The translations under genes were made by a program, and so were the position numbers. DNA of 64,000 nucleotides from Megalobrama amblycephala (lineage: Eukaryota; Chordata; Actinopteri; Cypriniformes; Xenocyprididae), in assembly GCF_018812025.1 (NCBI RefSeq), contig NC_063050.1, forward strand, positions 9,363,539-9,427,538, given 5' to 3'. The notes below the pieces were generated by a model. The model made no database searches, was not told the DNA's origin, and saw only the letters and a list, made by a program, of their open reading frames with translations. Positions 46,297 through 56,600 of the stretch are shown here, piece by piece; position 1 is the stretch's first letter, and each line of letters begins with the position of its first letter.

Positions 46297-46332
<36 letters not shown>
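46297..46332. repeat. (TA)n microsatellite
   Basis: About 18 TA dinucleotides inside the gag-only DIRS element. Confidence 0.95.
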
Positions 46333-46334
<2 letters not shown>

Positions 46335-46640
46335 CATGCTTGCTTTTTCTACGGGACAAACAACACCAAATTAGACAGACAGGAGACACAGAACGCTTGC
46401 TAAAGATGAGAAACAGCTGTGTTTGACCACTCTTTTATAGCTTCCGCGTTCTGCTGGCATACATCACGGGATGACGTTGCACCAATCATGATTGGACTAG
46501 TTGTATACGTCTTCAGGAGCAATTATGCTGAAGGGATCCCCAAAGCATTGCCATGGCGACGCAGCGCGAGTTCCCTCGAAAGGGAACTGGACATTTTTAC
46601 TTTCGCAGAACCAAAATTAATATTTGGAGAACGTTTTTAT

Positions 46641-47650
46641 GCCAAAAATCGGTAAAACAAGTCGCTCATTTTCATTGGGAGTTATGATGTTGGCGTGTCC
46701 AGCAACGTGACAAAAAATAAGTAAAGTTTAACTTGTGCTTCGTTTTACCGTGGAGTCTTACTGCGTGCAACAGAAATAAGACAACAGAAACATGTTTACA
46801 CAACATTACAATTTTTTTTACTTTTGGTGAAATTTGATGCAAAAACTTGAGATCCAGACAGTCCAGAAATGATTATGTCAGAGAACAAATTTGAATAAGG
46901 AATAACAAATTTATTAATTAAAAATTATAAAGACAAACAAATTAATTAAGTAATTAACAGTTAATAATAAATCCCAATGTATTTTATCTAATAGATGAAG
47001 ATTAGAATATAGAGAAAGAAGGAACAAAATTTTGCATAATGAAATGAGAGATAGAAGAGAAGAAGCAGAAGATGCAGAAGAGATGCGAGAAGTAAAAAGA
47101 GCAAAGAAAAAGTAAAGAAAAGCAAAGGAAAGCTAAACTATCAAAGACCCAGTCCGTTTTATACCATAAGCATAGGAAAACTTACATCCCACTCAAACTT
47201 ATGTTTTGGTCTAATAAGAAAAGTTCAAATGGACTTATCCATTATGCCATAGACTGGTCAGATGTCAAAAATAGATGAAAATAGATATAGGGGTTGTTTT
47301 GACACCCTTTAGGGAATTTTGCAGATCTTGCATTATCACATGTCTGAAGAAATTATAACAGACATATTTTGATATAAAGGTACAAGATGAAATTAGCAAC
47401 TAATTCTGAAAACATCATCGCTTCTGCAGTACTTGGCAGGCGTCCAGTATCTAACCACAAACGTGTCAACATGACCTGTGACACTGGAACACTTTGAAGA
47501 ACAATTGAATATAACAAGCATACATACTCTTAAAGATAAAAGAAGAATAACCATAAAGGGTACAATAAAGAGTAAATACTTGAAAATATGATGAGGATTA
47601 ATAGATATAGGAGTACATGAATATATGAAATCAAAAGGAACATTAATAAA
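46641..47650. other. Intergenic / 3' flank of the multi-Ig receptor
   Basis: AT-rich sequence with an A/G-rich stretch (about 46980-47125). No coding or RNA gene recognised. Confidence 0.45.
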
Positions 47651-50600
47651 TCATAAGCCATAAATGATTAACATGAAATATGAATTAAAATGCATAAATA
47701 TGAATATTGGCCATTTTGGATCCACAAAAATTACTCTTCTAGTCAAGTGTGTAACTGAATGAAAGTGATGTTCATTATCTATTGATTAGTGGTGAGGATA
47801 TTTTCTTCTTTACTGATGATATTGAGAAGGCCTGAGGATCTCCCACTCACTGATTGATTCTCATAAGAGCCGACTGGTGATCAGCAGGTCTGGGATGGAC
47901 AGTCTATGTGAAAGACACATTGATTATTTATTTCGTGATTTTGAGTGTACAAACTCTTCTGCATGTGTAGTTTTTGAGATTTCACTTACAGTTGTGTGTG
48001 TTGTAGAGGCCAGAAGATCTGGACCTGAGTTCAAGAGCTGTATATATGTTTGCACTGGGATTATTGTTCTACAGTGAAACACAGAGAAAGATATAGGAGC
48101 AATATCACACTCAGCGTAATGTGACATGGCTCTATATCAGATGGCTGTGATTAGGCCACAGGCATGAGGTTGTAGGCCGAGTTAAGAGGATTTCTCATCA
48201 CAGCACTACAGTGGTGGTCAGAATTATTGGCACCCTTGGTAAATATGATCAAAGATGACTGTAAAAATAAATCTGAATTGTTTATCCTTTTGATCTTTAA
48301 TTCATAAAATTAGCAAAAGTCTAACCTTTCATTGAAGGAAAAGAATTGAAAGTGGGGGGGAAATCACATTATGAAATAAATGTTTATATCCAAAACATGT
48401 TGGCCACAATTATTGGCACCCCTAGAATTTTGTATGAGTAAAATATCTCTGAAGTATATTCCCATTCATATTTACATTTTTTAGCACACCAGGGTGATCA
48501 TAAACATGAAATTGTCCAGCCATGACTTCCTGTTCCACAGGAGCATAAACATGAGGAAACACAACGGCCAAATTCCCATAATCATTCATCACAATGAGAA
48601 AAACCAAAGAATATAGTTCTGATGTGCAGCAAAAGACTGTTGAGCTTCACAAAATAGAAAGTGGCTGTAAGAAAATAGCTAAAGCATTGAAAATCCCCAT
48701 TTCCACCATCAGGGCAAAAATTAAGAAGTTCCAATCAACTAAACATGTTACAAATCTGCCTGGAAGAGGACGTGTGTCTAAATCGTCCTAATGCGCGGTG
48801 AGGAGGAAAGTTTGAGTGGACAAAGACTCTCCAAGGATCACAGTTGGAGAATTGCAGAGATTAGTTATTGAGTCTCAGAAAGCGTAAAAAAACAAAAATA
48901 TCAAACAGCACCTACATCCCCACAAGTTGTTCGTGAGGTTTTCAAGAAAAATCCTCTGCTCTCATCCAGAAACAATCTCCAGCATATTCAGTTTTCAGAC
49001 AAGACTGGAACTTCAAAAGGGACCAGCTTCTATGGTCAGATGAAACTAAAAAAAAAAGCTTTTTGGCAGCAAACCCACCAGATGGATACACCACACATGG
49101 ATAAATATAATAAATAATATAATAAATAATAATATAATAAATATAATAGTTCCCCATGCCCACAGTTAAATATACTGCTGGATCTTTAATGTTGTGGGCC
49201 TATTTTTCTGCTGGAAGTCCTGGATATCTTGTTCAGATATATGGTATCATGGATTCTACCAAATATCAGCAGATAAAAAATCAAAACCTGACTGCTTCTG
49301 CTAGAAATCCAATAATGGCACAAAAATGTGTCACTGAGCACAAAATGAAGCTTCTGCCATGGTCTTCCCAGTTCCCTGACCTGAACCCTAAAGAAAATGA
49401 GTGGAGTGAAGAGAAGAAGCACCAACATGGAGCTGGAATCTGAAGGATCTGGAGAGATTCTGCATGAAGGAATGGTCTCTGATCTCTTGGCAGGTGTTCT
49501 CCAAACTCATCAGGCATTATAGAAGATGAATCAGAACTGTTTTCTTGGCAAAAGGAGGTTGCAAAAACTATTGAATAAAAGGGTGCCAATAATTGTGGCC
49601 AACGTGTTTTGGATATAAACATTTATTTCATAATGTGACTTTTCCCCCACCTTCAATTCTTTTTCTTCATTGAAAGGTTAGACTTTTGCTAATTTTATGA
49701 ATTAAAGATCAAAAGGATAAACAATGCAGATTTATTTTTACAGTCATCTTTGATAATAATTACCAAGGGTGCCAATAATTCTGACCACCACTGTAACAGT
49801 AGTATTTGTAAAACTGTAGTAGGTTTGTTCATCCACCATTGACGGCTGCTGTGAGAAATGCTACTGGTATAGATTTGGCAGAAACAAGTGGAGTAATACA
49901 AATTGTGAAATGGTTACCATGTAATTTTAGTAGAATATCACATGGCTGGAAAAGGCTTTCAGCCAATCAAATTCAAGAACCAGAACAAACCCAAATCAAG
50001 AAAATGTTGTAAAATGCAATAAAATCAAGAATCTGTGTTTTGTTAATTCACTTTGAACCTTTTTTAACTTACAAAAGAAAAGATTTTCAAAGTCTTCACT
50101 GACCAACTCAATTTTATTTTGTAAATATAAAGATATTTTGATTCTGATGGCTGCATCACACTCCAAAAAAGTGGGGGCAGAGGCATGTTTACCACTTTGT
50201 CACATCACCCTTTTCTTTTAATTACACATGTTATTTGTTTGAGAATTGAGGATACTAATTGCCTAATTTTTGCCCAATCTCGCCTGATACAAGACAGCTG
50301 CTTACAATTCTTAATAAATTATTGTCCATTTCACCCCATCCCCAAATTATAGCCTAGAATTTAAGCATGCTGTTAAGAATAAAAAAAAAAAAAATGGCAG
50401 TTTACAAATCTGAGCACACAAATCCATAATCTGTGTATATTGTTATACTTCTTAGTATACTACCTTTAAACTAAAATTAGAAAGTATGTACTCAGAAATA
50501 TAATTAAAATTACACTTAACTTAAGTAAAATATACTTGACTATCACTAAACAACACTTGACCCATTAATACTGTGCTAGAATAACTGGGACGGTTGCAGT

Positions 50601-53600
50601 GTTGTCATGTGGCTGGTGAAACCAGAGAATTTGGCTTGTGATGTCAGAGTGTGTGCTGCTATTCATGTCGATGGAGGTTTTTTTTTTTTTTTTTTAAGTG
50701 TGCTTGTGTAGACAAGATTTATTTATTTATTTATTTATTTTTTTAAATGGAGGAACAACTCAATTTATAAAAATACCTGTGTACGTGTGGACTAGGCCTA
50801 AGCATACTTGGCTTGTAGTTGTGTGTAATTTTGATTGAGTAGCCTTATTTCTGTCATGACAACTCGGGAGATTGGTATGGTAAAAGAGATTGGCATGTTT
50901 ATGGATATGGCAATGTTAATGTATTTGGTCTTGGTGGAATAGATTTGCTACACTGCTGCTGCAGAGCAAGTACAGAATTATGCCACAGCCAATACATTAA
51001 CAGACATTGCTGTGAGCATGTAAGACTGATGCTGCACATGTAACATACATGAATTATCCCAGTAGCAGATCTATACAAGTGGAGCTGGGGAAGGTGGAGG
51101 ATTTCTGAAAGCATGCTGCACATTACTACCAGCATCATACTGGAATATGTTTGAATGTTGAGCTGCAGCTCATTTGATGCTGAGGCAACAACAACCAACC
51201 AGCTATGTAGATAATCATGCTATCATGCTATGTAGATAATGTCATGATCATTTCCAAATGCGTTAAACCTACTGTCAGCATGCACCATTTAGAGTTTCAT
51301 GCCATGTATATACTTTTTTCATATAGTTTTACATACTGTCTTATAAACTTACATTGTTTGAAAATACAGATTTATAAAGAAAACAGATATGTTCCTAATT
51401 CTGAATTTTTGTGTAGTCCACTGGTAGTGTACATAGGAATTTACTTCAAATCTACCTAACTTTTTTCCACTGTTTATGAAACAACGCTTCCTCGCCATTT
51501 TAAAATTTTTCGGTAACCCATGTTTTGACTGTTATACTGTTATACTATGTTCAGATATTCATACATCAAAATATTCTGGGGGCCATGAAAGTTTGTGAAA
51601 ATGATCAAAAATGCTGATGCTGACTGGCAACTTAAAAAAAAAAAAAAAAAGCTGGCGAGGAAAGAGTTCAAGTACAGTTAAAGGTATATTTCAAGTATAG
51701 AAATTAATACCTACATATAAGTATGGTGTTAGGTTCACATAAAGAAAACGTGCAAGTATACTTGCAGTATATAACTACTGAGTATACTTTAAAGTGTACT
51801 TTTATTAACTAAAAAAAAAAAATGTGCTACAAGTATTTAAACTATCAGTAAACCTATTTGTTCATGTCATGATCTCCATCTGTTCCTGTCAGTTCCCGGA
51901 CCACATTTCCCACAACCCTCCCTGCCAGTCACATGTTCACTCTACACCAATCACCTGTTGCCACATACAGCTTAACACACTACCTGGACTATAAATGTCT
52001 CACACACACACCACCTGATTGCGAAGTCTTGTTTTCCCTGTGATACAATTCTGAGCGTACTAATATGCTGTCTGTCAGTCTGTTACCGTTCCTGCATGTT
52101 ACCTGTTTATGATCCTGTGCTGCCTACCCCGACCTGTGCTTTGTATACCGACCTGTGAGTGATATCTGCCTGTCCTGATCTTAGCCGGTATCCTGACTAT
52201 GACTCTGCCTGTCCTTTGCTGTTCCTGTTTGATTCTCCAAGAACGTTTTTTTTTTGGGGGGGGGGCATAGACCTGAGGGTGGGGAGTTTAGGGGTGGGGA
52301 GCCTACAGGTGGGGATCCTACACGACCACTGCCATTAATAGACTACGAACTGTTATGGCCATTAATGGACTCTGACCCGCTGTGGTCGTCTACAGACTTT
52401 GTTCCGCCATGGCCGCCCAAGCCATCTGACCTGCCGTGGCTGCCCAAGCCACCTGACCTGTTATGGCTGCCCAAGCCATCTGACCTGCCGTGGCTGCCCG
52501 AGCCACCTAACCTGCCTGTTACCTGTTTACGATCCTGTGCTGCCTACCCCTGACCTGTGCTTTGTATACCGGCCTGTGAGTGATATCTGCATGTCCTGAT
52601 CTTAGCCTGTATCCTGACTACGACTCTGCCTGTCCTTTGCTGTTCCTGTTTGTTCCTGTTTTGACCCTGCCTGTACGACCATGCTCACTTTTAATAAAAG
52701 CTTTGCATTTGGATCCCTGCCTGAATCCAGCTTCATTACAGAAGACTTCGCCAAACCTAGATCCAGCAGCTTCTATGAGCATTTCCAGCATCAGCATGGA
52801 CCCAGCTATACGTCTCATCCGCCTTCGTCAAGGTAATTGTACTCTGGAGGACCACATTCAGAAGTTTCTGGATATTGCCTATTATGCAGACTGGCCTGAC
52901 TGTGCACTGATAGACTTTTTATGTGATGGCATTAATCAACCCCTTCAGAATAAACTTAGACAAGAGGGACTGCGTTCATCACTTACTTGCTTTCTGGATT
53001 ATGCGTTATTGTCTGTTGGCTCTGCGTTTACTGTGGGTGTCGCAGAGAAATGCGACACTTCGCTGAATCACGTAATGGCCGCCGCGCCAAAGGACATTTA
53101 CAAGATGGCGGCTACCATCATAACAACACCAAGTCAAGTCAGCGCTGATCTTCCAGAGCCAAGGCAAGTCACAGTTGATCTTCATGAGCCAAGTCAAGCC
53201 ACCGTTGATCTTTGTGAGCCAAGCCAAGTCCAAGTTAAACTTCCTGAGTCACGTCACGTCCCTGCTGATCGCCCAGAATCACGTCACGTCTCTGGATCTG
53301 TCCGGGAGCGGAGAGGATTTCGTTCCAGTGTGGCTGATCCATCGCTGATGTCAACACGAGCGGCTGGCATTCCTAAGCCTCCGCCGCCCGCTTCACACTC
53401 AAGTTCGCCGGTTGCAACGCACTCAAGTTCGCCGGCTGCCGCGCACTCAAGTTCGCCGGCTGCCGCGCACTCAAGCTTGCCGGTTGCTATGCACTCAGGC
53501 TCTCTGGATGCGATGGACAAGATGGCTGCCCCTTTGGTGTCTGTAAACATATAGCCCGCTCCAGCCAGTGAGTCCGCTCCAGCCAGTGGGTCCGCTCCAG

Positions 53601-56600
53601 AGCCCGCTCCAGCCCATGCGCCCGCTGCATCGTCCACAGAGGAGGTGAACACAGAGCCACCGCCTCATCCACGTAAGAGGAGGAAGAGGAGGAAGAAGGC
53701 TTCTTTCTTCCTTCAGGGCTCGGAGGCCTTCCCAGAGCCCGCTGTGGGCCCGGAGACCACTCCAGAGGTCTTTCTTGCTCCGCCCAAGCGTCTTGCCCTG
53801 CCGGCATCACCTAAGCTGCTTGCCCTGCCGGCATCATCCAAGTTGCCACCTCTACCGGCACCACCCAAGCGTCTTGCCCTGCCAGCACCACCCAAGCTCC
53901 TTGTCCACGAACACGCCACATTCTCCAAGAACTTTTTTTGGGGGGGCCATAGACCTGAGGGTGGGGAGTTTAGGGGTGGGGAGCCTACAGGTGGGGATCC
54001 TACACGACCACTGCCATTAACGGACTACGAACTGTTATGGCCATTAATGGACTCTGACCCACTGTGGTCGTCTACAGACTTTGTTCCGCCATGGCCGCCC
54101 AAGCCATCTGACCCTCCGTGGCTGCCCAAGTTCCTGGATCTGCATTGGGGACCCCGCTCCTGTCTGCATGCAAGTCTCCAATGCACCCACCCCCCCTCCC
54201 CATCTACACCATCTATGCCATCTACGTCGCGAGGACGCGCCTTCCGGAAGGGAGGACGTTATGTCATGATGTGTCAGATCTCCATCTGTTCCTGTCAGTT
54301 CCCGGACCACATTTCCCACAACCCTTCCTGCCAGTCACATGTTCACTCTACACCAATCACCTGTTGCCACATACAGCTTAGCCACCACCTGGACTATAAA
54401 TGACTCACACACACACCACCTGATTGCGAAGTCTTGTTTTCCCTGTGATACAATTCTGAGCGTACTAATATGCTGTCTGTCAGTCTGTTACCGTTCCTGC
54501 CTGTTACCTGTTTACGATCCAGTGCTGCCTACCCCTGACCTGTGCTTTGTATACCGGCCTTTGAGTGATATCTGCCTGTCCTGATCTTAGCCTGTATCCT
54601 GACTACGACTCTGCCTATCCTTTACTGTTCCTGTTTGTTCCTGTTTTGACCCTGCCTGTACGACCACGCTCACTTTTGATAAAAGCTTTGCATTTGGATC
54701 CCTGCCTGAGTCCAGCTTCGTTACAGTTTATTTGTAGTATAACTGTAGTACAAAATGAAAATAGCTGTAAATTAGTTGTGTACTTAGTTTACTACTCTTG
54801 CACTTAAAATCTAATTTTATTCTATTATTGATTTATTATAAAAACCTAATTTTATTCTTTAATTGATTTCAATCTGTGTTTTTTGTTCACCTCACCTCAT
54901 ACTCATGTAGTGCAGATATTTTCCTCTTCATTTTCCCCTGACTGTCAAAATAGGAAACAAAGTAATTTCATATATATAATTAATAATCAAATATCCAATT
55001 GCATTAGTTTGAAAGTAGAGAATATGTATACTATATTATTTTATTTACATTATAAATATGATGATGATGATGATGATGATGATGAATAATCCTCCAGATG
55101 ACGCTGTGATCACAATCACATTAATACCATCACCATGATGAACTGAAAGAGGAAGATCATCATGATTAACTCTCAAAACTGATGAATGATGTGAAGATAC
55201 AGGAGTGTGTTAATAAAAGCTTCACCTGTGACAGTTACAGCATCTGATCCGTCAGAGATTGACGGATCTGAGCAGACCGCTTTCAATGATTTCATGGTGC
55301 CTGGGAGGCTCAGCTTTTACAATTTTGGGAAACATAAACCCATGAATGGCATACTTATAATCAGTGTTGGGCAGTAACGCGTTACTGTAACGCAGTTACT
55401 TTTGACAGTAACTAATACTGTAACGCATTCATTTTTAAATAAATTAACTCCGTTACTGTTACCATATAGTGCGTTGTACGTTACTTTTTTAAATTAATTA
55501 ATTTTGGCTGAAGTGTAGCCTACAGCCTAACCTGTTTACAGCAGCGACGCATTGTAGGATTGGTGGTTGCCAATCACTGTAAACACGAAGACGCACTGTG
55601 GGCGTGTTTCCGTTTATTCAAGTATGTGTGGCAGTCATGGCGAGTCAAGGCGAGAACAAGACGAGTTTCTCAAAGTGGAAATATGCTCATTATTGCACTT
55701 TAGTTGAGCATAAAGGCAAAAACCTTTTAGTCAAATGTAAGCTTTGTCTTTCTGGTTCGAAGGTCCTATCTACTGCTATAAACAGCAACTCCAATCTGTT
55801 GAATAAACCATAATAATGATCGTAATATAGGCTATAGCGCACACATAAAGCTTGCCACAAAGAACCGGGAAAAAAAATTATTATGAATGGGATCAAAACA
55901 GCAAGGAGACATTTTAATTGTTTATTAATAAAGTACTGTTTTCTGAATCAGTGTCGGCTGCGAAGATGAAGTTGATATTGCTGACTCTCATCATCTCCGC
56001 ATACTGGACATGCTTAGAGAGAAAATGCACATTTCATTCGGATTAGGCTACGTAATCAGAGTAGCCTATTTCTTTTCGTTTTTAGATATTCCATGCTTTC
56101 TATAGAGATATTTCTCATGTCTCTGAGGCAAGCAGCCTATACGCTGAGTTTCGGTTCATTTAGCCTATAAGTCGCGCTCCAGTTTACGCGTCAGTGATCG
56201 CGCCCGCCATGATTATATTGTCTGCTATATTTGCTTCTTATTTATTAAATCCAGGCAATTGGTTGATGAAACATTAAAATCAAGATACAATTTTTACAAA
56301 ACGAAATATACTTTAAAGAAAGGCTTTCTGCAAAACAAAACTTAATGAAGTGGTCAAAATCATGTCTGACCCACTCCATGACTCCCGATATATTGCGCAT
56401 CTTATGATGCATCTTACTCATGCTGTTCACTTCTCATAATCAAATAGATGAATTTAAAACATAACTTAGGACTATTTAAACATATATTTGAAACTTTATT
56501 TTCTTTAATGGCTACAAACACGTATTGTACAGTACAGAGAAATTTCATAAGCAAGAGCGGATCATGAGTCACAAGTCGGATCAAGAATAATTTACTCTTA

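Larger units (their letters stand above)
44514..46584 (-). mobile_element. Gag-only DIRS-type element
   Basis: 2.07-kb element with inverted terminal repeats of about 180 bp (left 44514-44700, right about 46430-46584; both contain CTCCTGAAGACGT, its partner on the other arm, and AGCTATAAAAG). On the minus strand it opens CCCTTTCGAGG and closes CCTAAGAC, with AAC on both sides of the plus strand (GTT target). The empty site is visible in the repeat copies at 21170 and 39180 (AAGAAAAC|TGGATG). RT and recombinase are absent; only gag-like remnants remain. Confidence 0.85.
51865..54725 (+). mobile_element. Non-autonomous gag-only LTR retrotransposon
   Basis: The 5' LTR (51865-52740) and 3' LTR (54262-54725, 464 bp) both start TGTCATGAT and end TTACA. 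A polypurine tract (GGAAGGGAGGACG) precedes the 3' LTR. The flanks GTTCA (51860-51864) and GTTTA (54726-54730) look like a diverged 5-bp target duplication. The interior (about 1.5 kb) carries only a gag-like frame and a basic/Pro-rich frame; no protease, RT or integrase. The 5' LTR contains an extra internal-sequence block (about 52232-52515). Inserted in the tail intron of the multi-Ig receptor. Confidence 0.82.

Noticed and set aside
49186..49622. Minus-strand frames over the Tc1 element
   Set aside because: Antisense to recognisable transposase remnants and terminal repeats.
50899..51198. 99-codon minus-strand frame, possible gene or receptor exon
   Set aside because: No domain, splice-phase or membrane pattern; reads like dispersed repeat sequence.
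54883..55089. Plus-strand frame ending in poly-Asp
   Set aside because: Antisense of the membrane exon microsatellite; the minus-strand exon has matching splice sites and phases.
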